This document shows, piece by piece, positions 50,601 through 64,000 of a DNA stretch of 64,000 nucleotides. Made by a program: the position numbers and the translations under genes. The DNA is from Hydractinia symbiolongicarpus (taxonomy: Eukaryota; Cnidaria; Hydrozoa; Anthoathecata; Hydractiniidae): assembly GCF_029227915.1 (NCBI RefSeq), contig NC_079888.1, forward strand, positions 20,378,001 through 20,442,000. The letters are read 5' to 3'. The notes below the pieces were generated by a model. It was not told the DNA's origin and made no database searches. It saw nothing but the letters and a program-made list of their open reading frames with translations. Position 1 is the stretch's first letter; each line of letters opens with the position of its first letter.

Positions 50601-53600
50601 GCATCGCATTTAACTATGAAACGATTGACTGTGGGACTTAATTGAGCTAACTTTGGACTGTCACCTGATAAATGTGATAAAGGAGACAATTGGCTCCAAG
50701 AAAAATAATTCTTCTTAATTTGACATGATTGCCGAAACTCAGCGTTTACACTGGGCTCTGTTGTAGCGCTTCATTTAAAAATTATGATAAAAAAAGTCAT
50801 TTTTTTATTCTGGGACCAATCCTAGCCATTATCCTGCGCTGAGGAAATAGCGGCAGTTTAAAAAACTACATTTCATTGACTTTCTAACAGTGTCAGTCCG
50901 TTTGAGTTACAACGGTTGGGTCACATATTCGTACCAACATGTATTTAGCGAAATTTTTCTGATATTACTAGGTTGCATCGCTTTTAACAATGAAACGTTG
51001 ACTGTGGGACTTAATTGAACTAACTTTGGACTGTGACCTGATAAATGTGATAAATGAGACAATTGGACTCCAAGAAATAACATTCTTGTTAATTTGACGT
51101 GATTGCCAGAACTCAGCGATTACACTGGGCACTTTGGTAGCGCTTCATTTAAAAATTAAGCTAAAAAAAGTCATTTTTTTACTGTGGGACCCATCCTAGC
51201 CGTTAGAGCGCGTTGAAGAAAAAGCGACAGTTTCAAAAAATACTTTTCATTGACTTTCTAACGGTGTCAGTCCGTTTGAGTTACAACGGTTGGGTCATAT
51301 ATTCGTACCAACATGTATTTAGCGATATTTTTCTGATATTACTAGGTTGCATCGCTTTTAACTATGAAACGATTGACTGTGGGACTTAATTGAGCTAACT
51401 TTGGAGTGTCACCTGATAAATGTGACAAAAGAGACAATTGGACTCCAAGAAATAACATTCTTGTTAATTTGACGTGATTTCCGGAACTCAGCGATTACAC
51501 TGGGCACTGTGGTAGCGCTTCATTTAAAAATTAAGCTAAAAAAAGTCATTTTTTTACTGTGGGACCTATCCTAGCCGTTAGCGCGTTGAAGAAAAAGCGA
51601 CAGTTTCAAAAAGTACATTTCATTGACTTTCTAACGGTGTCAGTCCGTTTGAGTTACAACGGTTGGGTCACATATTCGTACCAACATGTATATAGCGATA
51701 TTTTTCTGATATTACTAGGTTGCATCGCTTTTAACTATGAATACGATTGACTGTGGGACTTAATTGAGCTAACTTTGGACTGTCACCTGATAAATGTGAT
51801 AAATGAGACAATTGGACTCCAAGAAATAACATTCTTCTTAATTTGATGTGATTGCCGGAACTCAGCGATTACACTGGACTCTGTGGTAGCGCTTCATTTA
51901 AGAATTAAGATAAAAAAGTCATTTTTTTATTGTGGGACCAATCCTAGCCATTATCGCGCGCTGAGGAAATAGCTACAGTTTCAAAAACTACATTTCATTG
52001 TCTTTCTAACGGCGTCAGTACGTTTGAGTTACAACGTCTGTGTCACATATTCGTACCAACATGTATTTAGCGATATTTTTTTGATATTACTAGGTTGCAT
52101 CGCTTTTAGCAATGAAACGTTGACTGTGGGACTTAATTGAACTAACTTTGGACTGTGACCTGATAAATGTGATAAATAAGACACTTGGACTCCAAGAAAT
52201 AACATTCTTGTTAATTTGACGTGATTGCCGGAACTCAGCGATTACACTGGGCACTGTGGTAGCGCTTTATTTAAAAATTAGGCTAAAAAGAGTCATTTTT
52301 TTACTGTGGGACCTATCCTAGCCGTTAGCGCGCGTTGAAGAAAAAGCGACAGTTTCAAAAACTACATTTCATTGACTTTCTAACGGTGTCAGTCCGTTTG
52401 AGTTACAACAGTTGGGTCACATATTCGTACGAACATGTATTTAGCGATTTGTTTCTGATATTACTAGGTTGCATCGCATTTAACTATGAAACGATTGACT
52501 GTGGGACTTAATTGAGCTAACTTTGGACTGTCACCTGATAAATGTGATAAAGGAGACAATTGGCTCCAAGAAAAATAATTCTTCTTAATTTGACATGATT
52601 GCCGAAACTCAGCGTTTACACTGGGCTCTGTTGTAGCGCTTCATTTAAAAATTATGATAAAAAAAGTCATTTTTTTATTCTGGGACCAATCCTAGCCATT
52701 ATCCTGCGCTGAGGAAATAGCGGCAGTTTAAAAAACTACATTTCATTGACTTTCTAACAGTGTCAGTCCGTTTGAGTTACAACGGTTGGGTCACATATTC
52801 GTACCAACATGTATTTAGCGAAATTTTTCTGATATTACTAGGTTGCATCGCTTTTAACAATGAAACGTTGACTGTGGGACTTAATTGAACTAACTTTGGA
52901 CTGTGACCTGATAAATGTGATAAATGAGACAATTGGACTCCAAGAAATAACATTCTTGTTAATTTGACGTGATTGCCAGAACTCAGCGATTACACTGGGC
53001 ACTTTGGTAGCGCTTCATTTAAAAATTAAGCTAAAAAAAGTCATTTTTTTACTGTGGGACCCATCCTAGCCGTTAGAGCGCGTTGAAGAAAAAGCGACAG
53101 TTTCAAAAAATACTTTTCATTGACTTTCTAACGGTGTCAGTCCGTTTGAGTTACAACGGTTGGGTCATATATTCGTACCAACATGTATTTAGCGATATTT
53201 TTCTGATATTACTAGGTTGCATCGCTTTTAACTATGAAACGATTGACTGTGGGACTTAATTGAGCTAACTTTGGAGTGTCACCTGATAAATGTGACAAAA
53301 GAGACAATTGGACTCCAAGAAATAACATTCTTGTTAATTTGACGTGATTTCCGGAACTCAGCGATTACACTGGGCACTGTGGTAGCGCTTCATTTAAAAA
53401 TTAAGCTAAAAAAAGTCATTTTTTTACTGTGGGACCTATCCTAGCCGTTAGCGCGTTGAAGAAAAAGCGACAGTTTCAAAAAGTACATTTCATTGACTTT
53501 CTAACGGTGTCAGTCCGTTTGAGTTACAACGGTTGGGTCACATATTCGTACCAACATGTATATAGCGATATTTTTCTGATATTACTAGGTTGCATCGCTT

Positions 53601-54400
53601 TTAACTATGAATACGATTGACTGTGGGACTTAATTGAGCTAACTTTGGACTGTCACCTGATAAATGTGATAAAGGAGACAATTGGACTCCAAGAAATAAC
53701 ATTCTTGTTAATTTGACGGGATTGCCAGAACTCAGCGATTACACTGGGCACTTTGGTAGCGCTTCATTTAAAAATTAAGCTAAAAAAAGTCATTTTTTTA
53801 CTGTGGGACCCATCCTAGCCGTTAGAGCGCGTTGAAGAAAAAGCGACAGTTTCAAAAAATACTTTTCATTGACTTTCTAACGGTGTCAGTCCGTTTGAGT
53901 TACAACGGTTGGGTCATATATTCGTACCAACATGTATTTAGCGATATTTTTCTGATATTACTAGGTTGCATCGCTTTTAACTATGAAACGATTGACTGTG
54001 GGACTTAATTGAGGTAACTTTGGAGTGTCACCTGATAAATGTGACAAAAGAGACAATTGGACTCCAAGAAATAACATTCTTGTTAATTTGACGTGATTTC
54101 CGGAACTCAGCGATTACACTGGGCACTGTGGTAGCGCTTCATTTAAAAATTAAGCTAAAAAAAGTCATTTTTTTACTGTGGGACCTATCCTAGCCGTTAG
54201 CGCGTTGAAGAAAAAGCGACAGTTTCAAAAAGTACATTTCATTGACTTTCTAACGGTGTCAGTCCGTTTGAGTTACAACGGTTGGGTCACATATTCGTAC
54301 CAACATGTATATAGCGATATTTTTCTGATATTACTAGGTTGCATCGCTTTTAACTATGAAACGATTGACTGTGGGACTTAATTGAGCTAACTTTGGACTG
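49920..54400. repeat. Pentamer higher-order repeat, 1,870 bp x 2, plus a dimer
   Basis: Cores 50223, 50597, 50971, 51345 and 51718 pair with 52093, 52467, 52841, 53215 and 53588, all at exactly 1,870 bp. Shared private variants are gacacttgg (about 50310 and 52180), gatttgtttctg, gcgaaatttttc, tatatagcg and tgaatacgattg. One visible difference is agcgacag at about 50101 against agctacag at 51971. After 53660 the last two monomers are repeated once more at an offset of about 749 bp. Confidence 0.9.
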
Positions 54401-55089
54401 TCACCTGATAAATGTGATAAAGGAGACAATTGGACTCCAAGAAAAATAATTCTTCTTAATTTGACATGACTGCCGAAACTCAGCGATTACACTGGGCTCT
54501 GTGGTAGCGCTTCATTTAGAAATTATGATAAAAAAAAGTCATTTTTTTATTCTGGGACCAATCCTAGCCATTATCCTGCGCTGAGGAAATAGCGGCAGTT
54601 TCAAAAACTACATTTCATTGACTTTCTAACATTGTCAGTCCGTTTGAGTTACAACGGTTGGGTCACATATTCGTACCAACATGTATTTAGCGAAATTTTT
54701 TTGATATTACTAGGTTGCATCGCTTTTAACAATGAAACGTTGACTGTGGGACTTAATTGAACTAACTTTGGACTGTGACCTGATAAATGTGATAAATGAG
54801 ACAATTGGACTCCAAGAAATAACATTCTTGTTAATTTGACGTGATTGCCAGAACTCAGCGATTACACTGGGCACTGTGGTAGCGCTTCATTTAAAAATTA
54901 AGCTAAAAAAAGTCATTTTTTTACTGTGGGACCTATCCTAGCCGTTAGCGCGCGTTGAAGAAAAAGCGACAGTTTCAAAAACTACATTTCATTGACTTTC
55001 TAACTGTGTCATTCCGTTTGAGTTACAACGGTTGGGTCACATATTCATACCAACATGTATTTAGCGATATTTTTCTGATATTACTAGGT

Positions 55090-58080
55090 TGCATCGCTTT
55101 TAACTATGAAACGATTGACTGTGGGACTTAATTGAGCTAACTTTGGACTGTCACCTGATAAATGTGATAAAGGAGACAATTGGACTCCAAGAAAAAACAT
55201 TCTTCTTAATTTGACATGATTGCCGAAACTGAGCGATTACATTGGGCTCTGTGGTAGCGCTTCATTTGGAAATTATGATAAAAAAAGTCATTTCTTTATT
55301 GTGGGACCAATCCAAGCCATTATCGCGCGCTGAGGAAATAGCGACAGTTTCAAAAACTACATTTCATTGACTTTCTAACGGTGTCAGTCCGTTTGAGTTA
55401 CAACGGTTGTGTCACATATTCGTACCAACATGTATTTAGCGATATTTTTTTGATATTACTAGGTTGCATCGCTTTTAACAATGAAACGTTGACTGTGGGA
55501 CTTAATTGAACTAACTTTGGACTCTGACCTGATAAATGTGATAAATGAGACAATTGGACTCCAAGAAATAACATTCTTCTTAATTTGATGTGATTGCCGG
55601 AACTCAGCGATTACACTGGACTCTGTGGTAGCGCTTCATTTAAGAATTAAGATAAAAAAGTCATTTTTTTATTGTGGGACCAATCCTAGCCATTATTGCG
55701 CGCTGAGGAAATAGCGACAGTTTCAAAAACTACATTTCATTGTCTTTCTAACGGCGTCAGTACGTTTGAGTTACAACGTCTGTGTCACATATTCGTACCA
55801 ACATGTATTTAGCGATATTTTTTTGATATTACTAGGTTGCATCGCTTTTAACAATGAAACGTTGACTGTGGGACTTAATTGAACTAACTTTGGACTGTGA
55901 CCTGATAAATGTGATAAATAAGACAATTGGACTCCAAGAAATAACATTCTTGTTAATTTGACGTGATTGCCGGAACTCAGCGATTACACTGGGCACTGTG
56001 GTAGCGCTTCATTTAAAAATTAGGCTAAAAAAAGTCATTTTTTTACTGTGGGACCTATCCTAGCCATTATCCTGCGCTGAGGAAATAGCGGCAGTTTCAA
56101 AAACTACATTTCATTGACTTTCTAACAGTGTCAGTCGGTTTGAGTTACAACGGTTGGGTCACATATTCATACCAACATGTATTTAGCGATATTTTTCTGA
56201 TATTACTAGGTTGCATCGCTTTTAACTATGAAACGATTGACTGTGGGACTTAATTGAGCTAACTTTGGACTGTCACCTGATAAATGTGATAATGGAGACA
56301 ATTGGACTCCAAGAAAAAACATTCTTCTTAATTTGACATGATTGCCGAAACTGAGCGATTACATTGGGCTCTGTGGTAGCGCTTCATTTGGAAATTATGA
56401 TAAAAAAAGTCATTTCTTTATTGTGGGACCAATCCAAGCCATTATCGCGCGCTGAGGAAATAGCGACAGTTTCAAAAACTACATTTCATTGACTTTCTAA
56501 CGGTGTCAGTCCGTTTGAGTTACAACGGTTGTGTCACATATTCGTACCAACATGTATTTAGCGATATTTTTTTGATATTACTAGGTTGCATCGCTTTTAA
56601 CAATGAAACGTGGACTGTGGGACTTAATTGAACTAACTTTGGACTCTGACCTGATAAATGTGATAAATGAGACAATTGGACTCCAAGAAATAACATTCTT
56701 CTTAATTTGATGTGATTGCCGGAACTCAGCGATTACACTGGACTCTGTGGTAGCGCTTCATTTAAGAATTAAGATAAAAAAGTCATTTTTTTATTGTGGG
56801 ACCAATCCTAGCCATTATCGCGCGCTGAGGAAATAGCGACAGTTTCAAAAACTACATTTCATTGTCTTTCTAACGGCGTCAGTACGTTTGAGTTACAACG
56901 TCTGTGTCACATATTCGTACCAACATGTATTTAGCGATATTTTTTTGATATTACTAGGTTGCATCGCTTTTAACAATGAAACGTTGACTGTGGGACTTAA
57001 TTGAACTAACTTTGGACTGTCACCTGATAAATGTGATAAAGGAGACAATTGGACTCCAAGAAAAATAATTCTTCTTAATTTGACATGATTGCCGAAACTC
57101 AGCGAATACACTGGGCTCTGTGGTAGCGCTTCATTTAGAAATTATGATAAAAAAAGTCATTTTTTTATTCTGGGACCAATCCTAGCCATTATCCTGCGCT
57201 GAGGAAATAGCGGCAGTTTCAAAAACTACATTTCATTGACTTTCTAACAGTGTCAGTCCGTTTGAGTTACAACGGTTGGGTCACATATTCGTACCAACAT
57301 GTATTTAGCGAAATTTTTTTGATATTACTAGGTTGCATTGCTTTTAACAATGAAACGTTGACTGTGGGACTTAATTGAACTAACTTTGGACTGTGACCTG
57401 ATAAATGTGATAAATGAGACAATTGGACTCCAAGAAATAACATTCTTGTTAATTTGACGTGATTGCCAGAACTCAGCGATTACACTGGGCACTGTGGTAG
57501 CGCTTCATTTAAAAATTAAGCTAAAAAAAGTCATTTTTTTACTGTGGGACCTATCCTAGCCGTTAGCGCGCGTTGAAGAAAAAGCGACAGTTTCAAAAAC
57601 TACATTTCATTGACTTTCTAACGGTGTCATTCCGTTTGAGTTACAACGGTTGGGTCACATATTCATACCAACATGTATTTAGCGATATTTTTTTGATATT
57701 ACTAGGTTGCATCGCTTTTAACAATGAAACGTTGACTGTTGGACTTAATTGAACTAACTTTGGACTCTGACCTGATAAATGTGATAAATGAGACAATTGG
57801 ACTCCAAGAAATAACATTCTTCTTAATTTGATGTGATTGCCGGAACTCAGCGATTACACTGGACTCTGTGGTAGCGCTTCATTTAAGAATTAAGATAAAA
57901 AAGTCATTTTTTTATTGTGGGACCAATCCTAGCCATTATCGCGCGCTGAGGAAATAGCGACATTTTCAAAAACTACATTTCATTGTCTTTCTAACGGCGT
58001 CAGTACGTTTGAGTTACAACATCTGTGTCACATATTCGTACCAACATGTATTTAGCGATATTTTTTTGATATTACTAGGT
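55090..58080. repeat. Trimer higher-order repeat, 1,122 bp x 2-3
   Basis: Cores 55087, 55462 and 55835 pair with 56209, 56584 and 56957 at exactly 1,122 bp, and the last two pair again with 57705 and 58078 at 1,121 bp. Shared variants are the same catttggaaatt, ggactctgacc, gatgtgattg and acgtctgtg set seen at 48.4-50.6 kb. The two regions thus share a parent trimer. Confidence 0.82.
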
Positions 58081-60960
58081 TGCATCGCTTTTAACAATGA
58101 AACGTTGACTGTGGGACTTAATTGAACTAACTTTGGACTGTGACCTGATAAATGTGATAAATAAGACAATTGGACTCCAAGAAATAACATTCTTGTTAAT
58201 TTGACGTGATTGGCGGAACTCAGCGATTACACTGGGCACTGTGGTAGCGCTTCATTTAAAAATTAGGCTAAAAAGAGTCATTTTTTACTGTGGGACCTAT
58301 CCTAGCCGTTAGCGCGCCTTGAAGAAAAAGCGACAGTTTCAAAAACTACATTTCATTGACTTTCTAACGGTGTCAGTCCGTTTGAGTTACAACAGTTGGG
58401 TCACATATTCGTACGAACATGTATTTAGCGATTTTCTTCTGATGTTACTAGGTTGCATCGCTTTTAACTATGAAACGATTAACTGTGGGACTTAATTGAG
58501 CTAACTTTGGACTGTGACCTAATAAATGTGATAAATAAGACAATTGGACTCCAAGAAATAACATTCTTGTTAACTTGACTTGATTTCCGGAACTCAGCGA
58601 TTACACTGGGCACTGTGGTAGCGCTTCATTTAAAAATTAAGCTAAAAAAAGTCATTTTTTTACTGTGGGACCTATCCTAGCCGTTACCGCGTTGAAGAAA
58701 AAGCGACAGTTTCAAAAATTACATTTCATTGACTTTCTAACGGTGTCAGTCCGTTTGAGTTACAACGGTTGGGTCACATATTCGTACCAACATGTATATA
58801 GCGATATTTTTCTGATATTACTAGGTTGCATCGCTTTTAACTATGAAACGATTGACTGTGGGACTTAATTGAGCTAACTTTGGACTGTCACCTGATAAAT
58901 GTGATAAAGGAGACAATTGGACTCCAAGAAAAATAATTCTTCTTAATTTGACATGATTGCCGAAACTCAGCGATTACACTGGGCACTGTGGTAGCGCTTC
59001 ATTTAAAAATTAGGCTAAAAAGAGTCATTTTTTACTGTGGGACCTATCCTAGCCGTTAGGGCGCCTTGAAGAAAAAGCGACAGTTTCAAAAACTACATTT
59101 CATTGACTTTCTAACGGTGTCAGTCCGTTTGAGTTACAACAGTTGGGTCACATATTCGTACGAACATGTATTTAGCGATTTTCTTCTGATGTTACTAGGT
59201 TGCATCGCTTTTAACAATGAAACGTTGACTGTGGGACTTAATTGAACTAACTTTGGACTGTGACCTGATAAATGTGATAAATGAGACAATTGGACTCCAA
59301 GAAATAACATTCTTGTTAATTTGACGTGATTGCCAGAACTCAGCGATTACACTGGGCACTGTGGTAGCGCTTCATTTAAAAATTAAGCTAAAAAAAGTCA
59401 TTTTTTTACTGTGGGACCTATCCTAGCCGTTACCGCGTTGAAGAAAAAGCGACAGTTTCAAAAAGTACATTTCATTGACTTTCTAACGGTGTCAGTCCGT
59501 TTGAGTTACAACGGTTGGGTCACATATTCGTACCAACATGTATATAGCGATATTTTTCTGATATTACTAGGTTGCATCGCTTTTAACTATGAAACGATTG
59601 ACTGTGGGACTTAATTGAGCTAACTTTGGACTGTCACCTGATAAATGTGATAAAGGAGACAATTGGACTCCAAGAAAAATAATTCTTCTTAATTTGACAT
59701 GATTGCCGAAACTCAGCGATTACACTGGGCTCTGTGGTAGCGCTTCATTTAGAAATTATGATAAAAAAAGCCATTTTTTTATTCTGGGACCAATCCTAGC
59801 CATTATCCTGCGCTGAGGAAATAGCGGCAGTTTCAAAAACTACATTTCATTGACTTTCTAAAAGTGTCAGTCCGTTTGAGTTACAACGGTTGGGTCACAT
59901 ATTCGTACCAACATGTATTTAGCGAAATTTTTTTGATATTACTAGGTTGCATCGCTTTTAACAATGAAACGTTGACTGTGGGACTTAATTGAACTAACTT
60001 TGGACTGTGACCTGATAAATGTGATAAATGAGACAATTGGACTCCAAGAAATAACATTCTTGTTAATTTGACGTGATTGCCAGAACTCAGCGATTACACT
60101 GGGCACAGTGGTAGCGCTTCATTTAAAAATTAAGCTAAAAAAAGTCATTTTTTTACTGTGGGACCCATCCTAGCCGTTAGAGCGCGTTGAAGAAAAAGCG
60201 ACAGTTTCAAAAAATACTTTTCATTGACTTTCTAACGGTGTCAGTCCGTTTGAGTTACAACGGTTGGGTCATATATTCGTACCAACATGTATTTAGCGAT
60301 ATTTTCTGATATTACTAGGTTGCATCGCTTTTAACTATGAAACGATTGACTGTGGGACTTAATTGAGCTAACTTTGGAGTGTCACCTGATAAATGTGATA
60401 AAGGAGACAATTGGACTCCAAGAACTAACATGCTTGTTAATTTGACGTGATTTCCGGAACTCAGCGATTACACTGGGCACTGTGGTAGCGCTTCATTTAA
60501 AAATTAAGCTAAAAAAAGTCATTTTTTTACTGTGGGACCTATCCTAGCCGTTAGCGCGTTGAAGAAAAAGCGACAGTTTCAAAAAGTACATTTCATTGAC
60601 TTTCTAACGGTGTCAGTCCGGTTGAGTTACAACGGTTGGGTCACATATTCGTACCAACATGTATATAGCGATATTTTTCTGATATTACTAGGTTGCATCG
60701 CTTTTAACTATGAAACGATTGACTGTGGGACTTAATTGAGCTAACTTTGGACTGTCACCTGATAAATGTGATAAAGGAGACAATTGGACTCCAAGAAAAA
60801 TAATTCTTCTTAATTTGACATGATTGCCGAAACTCAGCGATTACACTGGGCTCTGTGGTAGCGCTTCGTTTAGAAATTATGATAAAAAAAGTCAATTTTT
60901 TATTCTTGGACCAATCCTAGCCATTATCCTGCGCTGAGGAAATAGCGGCAGTTTCAAAAA
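58080..60960. repeat. Mixed dimer (about 747 bp) and trimer (1,121 bp) repeats
   Basis: The tatatagcg variant occurs near 58795, 59541 and 60662 (spacings of about 746 and 1,121 bp). The gaaaaataattc variant occurs near 58928, 59683 and 60796. The gattttcttctgatg variant occurs near 58431 and 59178. These are the same monomer types as the pentamer at 49.9-53.7 kb, re-cut at shorter lengths. Confidence 0.75.
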
Positions 60961-61065
60961 CTACATTTCATTGACTTTCTAACAGTGTCAGTCCGTTTGA
61001 GTTACAGCGGTTGGGTCACATATTCGTACCAACATGTATTTAGCGAAATTTTTTTGATATTACTA

Positions 61066-63700
61066 GGTTGCATCGCTTTTAACAATGAAACGTTGACTGT
61101 GGGACTTAATTGAACTAACTTTGGACTGTGACCTGATAAATGTGATAAATGAGACAATTGGACTCCAAGAAATAACGTTCTTGTTAATTTGACGTGATTG
61201 CCAGAACTCAGCGATTACACTGGGCACTGTGGTAGCGCTTCATTTAAAAATTAAGCTAAAAAAAGTCATTTTTTTATTGTGGGACCAATCCTACCCGTTA
61301 TTGCGCGCTGAAGAAATAGCGACAGTTTCAAAAACTACATTTCATTGACTTTCTAACAGTGTCAGTCCGTTTCGGTTACAACGGTTGGGTAACATATTCG
61401 TACCAACATGTATTTAGCGATATTTTTCTGATATTACTAGGTTGCATGGCTTTTAACAATGAAACGATTGACTGTGGGACTTAATTGAGCTAACTTTGGA
61501 CAGTGACCTGATAAATGTGATAAATGAGACAATTGGACTCCAAGGAATAATATTCTTCTTAATTTGACATGATTGCCGAAACTCAGCGATTACACTGGGC
61601 TCTGTGGTAGCGCTTCATTTAAGAATTAAGATAAAAAAAGTCATTTTTTTATTGTGGGACCAATCCTAGCCGTTATCGCGCGCTAAAGAAATAGCGACAG
61701 TTTCAAGAACTACATTTCATTGACTTTCCATTGGTGTCAGTCCGTTTGAGTTACAACAGTTGGGTCACATATTCGTACCAACATGTATTTAACGATCTTT
61801 TTCTGATATTACCAGGTTGCATCGCTTTTAACTATGAAACGATTGACTGTGAGACTTAATTGAGCTAACTTTGGACTGTCACCTGATAAATGTGATAAAT
61901 GGGACAATTGGACTCCAAGAAATAACATTCTTCTTAATTTGACGTGATTGCCGGAACTCAGCGATTACACTGGGCTCTGTGGTAGCGCTTCATTTAAGAA
62001 TTAAGATATAAAAGTCATTTTTTTATTGGGGACCAATCCCACCCGTTATCGCGCGCTGAAGAAATAGCGACAGTTTCAAAAACTACATTTCATTGACTTT
62101 CTAACAGTGTCAGTCCGTTTCGGTTACAACGGTTGGGTAACATATTCGTACCAACATGTATTTAGCGATATTTTTCTGATATTACTAGGTTGCATCGCTT
62201 TTAACAATGAAACGATTGACTGTGGGACTTAATTGAGCTAACTTTGGACAGTGACCTGATAAATGTGATAAATGAGACAATTGGACTCCAAGGAATAATA
62301 TTCTTCTTAATTTGACATGATTGCCGAAACTCAGCGATTACACTGGGCTCTGTGGTAGCGCTTCATTTAAGAATTAAGATAAAAAAAGTCATTTTTTTAT
62401 TGTGGGACCAATCCTAGCCGTTATCGCGCGCTAAAGAAATAGCGACAGTTTCAAGAACTACATTTCATTGACTTTCCATTGGTGTCAGTCCGTTTGAGTT
62501 ACAACAGTTGGGTCACATATTCGTACCAACATGTATTTAACGATCTTTTTCTGATATTACCAGGTTGCATCGCTTTTAACTATGAAACGATTGACTGTGA
62601 GACTTAATTGAGCTAACTTTGGACTGTCACCTGATAAATGTGATAAATGGGACAATTGGACTCCAAGAAAAAACATTCTTCTTAATTTGACGTGATTGCC
62701 GGAACTCAGCGATTACACTGGGCTCTGTGGTAGCGCTTCATTTAAGAATTAAGATATAAAAGTCATTTTTTTATTGGGGACCAATCCCACCCGTTATCGC
62801 GCGCTGAAGAAATAGCGACAGTTTCAAAAACTACATTTCATTGACTTTCTAACGATGTCAGTCCGTTTGAGTTACAACGGTTGAGTCACATACTCGTACC
62901 AACATGTATTTAGCGATATTTTTGTGATATTACTAGGTTGCATCGCTTTTAACAATGAAACGTTGACTGTGGAACTTAATTGAACTAACTTTGGACTGTG
63001 ACCTGATAAATGTGATAAATGGGAAAATTGGACTCCAAGAAATAACATTCTTCTTAATTTGATGTGATTGCCGGAACTCAGCGATTACACTGGGCTCTGT
63101 GGTAGCGCTTCATTTAAGAATTAAGATAAAAAGTCATTTTTTTATTGGGGACTAATCCTACCCGTTATCGCGCGCTGAAGAAATAGCGACAGTTTCAAAA
63201 ACTACATTTCATTGCCTTTCTAAGGGTGTCAGTCCGTTTGGGTTACAACGGTTGGGTAACATATTCGTACCAACATGTATTTAGCGATATTTTTCTGATA
63301 TTACTAGGTTGCATGGCTTTTAACAATGAAACGAGTGACTGGGGGACTTAATTGAGCTAACTTTGGACTGTGACCTGATAAATGTGATAAATGAGACAAA
63401 TGGAATCAAAGAAATAACATTCTTGTTAACTTGACGTGATTGCCGAATCTCAGCGATTACACTGGGCTCTGTGGTAGCGCTTCATTTAAAAATTAAGCTA
63501 AAAAAAGTTATTTTTTTACTGTGGAATCTATCGTAGCCGTTAGCGCGCGTTGAAGAAAAAGCGACAGTTTCAAAAACTACATTTCATTGACTTTCTAACG
63601 ATGTCAGTCCGTTTGAGTTACAACGGTTGAGTCACATACTCGTACCAACATGTATTTAGCGATATTTTTGTGATATTACTAGGTTGCATCGCTTTTAACA
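61066..63700. repeat. Dimer higher-order repeat, about 748 bp, several copies
   Basis: Cores 61440 and 61815 pair with 62188 and 62563 at 748 bp. The cores at 62188-62936 continue at about 744-748 bp toward 63682. Shared variants are gtttcggttac, gggtaacatattc, tccattggtgtc (about 61727 and 62475), ttaacgatcttt, attggggacc and catactcgtacc (about 62890 and 63636). This is the shortest duplication length in the window. Confidence 0.82.
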
Positions 63701-64000
63701 ATGAAACGTTGACTGTGCAACTTAATTGAACTAACTTTGGACTGTGACCTGATAAATGTGATAAATGGGAAAATTGCACTCCAAGAAATAACATTCTTCT
63801 TAATTTGACGTGATTGCCGGAACTCAGCGATTACACTGGGCTCTGTGGTAGCGCTTCATTTAAGAATTAAGATAAAAAGTCATTTTTTTATTGGGGACTA
63901 ATCCTACCCGTTATCGCGCGCTGAAGAAATAGCGACAGTTTCAAAAACTACATTTCATTGACTTTCTAAGGGTGTCAGTCCGTTTGAGTTACAACGGTTG

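Larger units (their letters stand above)
41308..64000. repeat. 374-bp satellite array, right part
   Basis: The same satellite resumes, in the same orientation, directly after the retrotransposon fragment. It re-enters the monomer at the motif tggactgtgac and continues to the window end. Core copies run from 41625 to 63682, 60 in all, and every interval is 371-376 bp. None of these units carries a large deletion, unlike the left part. The array continues past the right edge. Nothing other than satellite was seen in this stretch. Confidence 0.98.

Noticed and set aside
51559-51750. Plus-strand open frames near the right end (51559, 53429, 54178, 58665, 59411, 60532)
   Set aside because: These are copies of one satellite type duplicated by the local repeats. 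They differ in length only through local indels and are not genes.
1-64000. CRISPR array
   Set aside because: The repeats are about 374 bp and directly adjacent with no unique spacers, and there are no cas genes. This is a satellite, not a CRISPR array.
1-64000. Bacterial or phage defence, retron or similar system
   Set aside because: There are no operons, ribosome binding sites or bacterial-type genes. The only reverse transcriptase motifs are of the animal non-LTR type and no retron-like RNA flanks them.

Overview
This window is almost entirely one tandem satellite DNA. Using an invariant core (ggttgcatcg) as ruler, I located 170 successive copies from position 341 to 63682. Of the 169 intervals between them, 163 are 371-376 bp (typically 374). 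Five are short (351, 351, 313, 323 and 324 bp) and one is long (718 bp) because a foreign fragment interrupts it. The array runs off both ends of the window. One monomer counted by hand (1464-1838) is about 37% G+C. The size, homogeneity and higher-order structure point to a eukaryotic heterochromatic, possibly centromeric or pericentromeric, array. The only non-satellite DNA is a piece of a metazoan-type non-LTR retrotransposon, so an animal genome is the best guess. I cannot name the species.

Layout. Monomers belong to several recurring variant types, told apart by a few positions (for example ttaagctaaa with gttgaagaaaaagcg; ttatgataaa with gctgaggaaatag; agatacaaa with gctaaagaaatag; tgcgggacc with tctcgcgctgaag). 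Blocks of types are re-duplicated as higher-order repeats (HORs) of changing length. There is a 5-monomer block at 275-2258 that recurs at 6955-8937. A 5-monomer block at 3.0-4.83 kb is followed by a shortened copy and recurs at 15.65-17.5 kb. Tetramer and trimer duplications fill 10.3-15.3 kb and a trimer fills 17.1-19.4 kb. Three near-identical 1,870-bp pentamers lie at 19.0-24.6 kb, and trimer mosaics at 28.7-32.4 kb. Mixed repeats lie at 33.5-36.5 kb and a 1,071-bp unit with a shared deletion at 38.3-40.9 kb. Further pentamers sit at 43.1-46.9 and 49.9-53.7 kb, then trimers (48.4-50.6, 55.1-58.1 kb) and dimers (58.4-63.7 kb).

Genes. There is no intact gene. The only real coding sequence is a 121-codon internal fragment of a non-LTR reverse transcriptase (40936-41304). 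It is truncated on both sides and spliced into a satellite monomer with loss of about 25 bp. All other open frames of 61-79 codons lie inside satellite monomers and recur with the repeat, so I treat them as chance open frames. I found no tRNA, rRNA, CRISPR, phage, plasmid or bacterial operon signal. The interest here lies in array evolution: several duplication lengths, deletions inherited by repeat copies, a captured transposon fragment with a possible empty-site paralogue, and conserved dyads inside the monomer.
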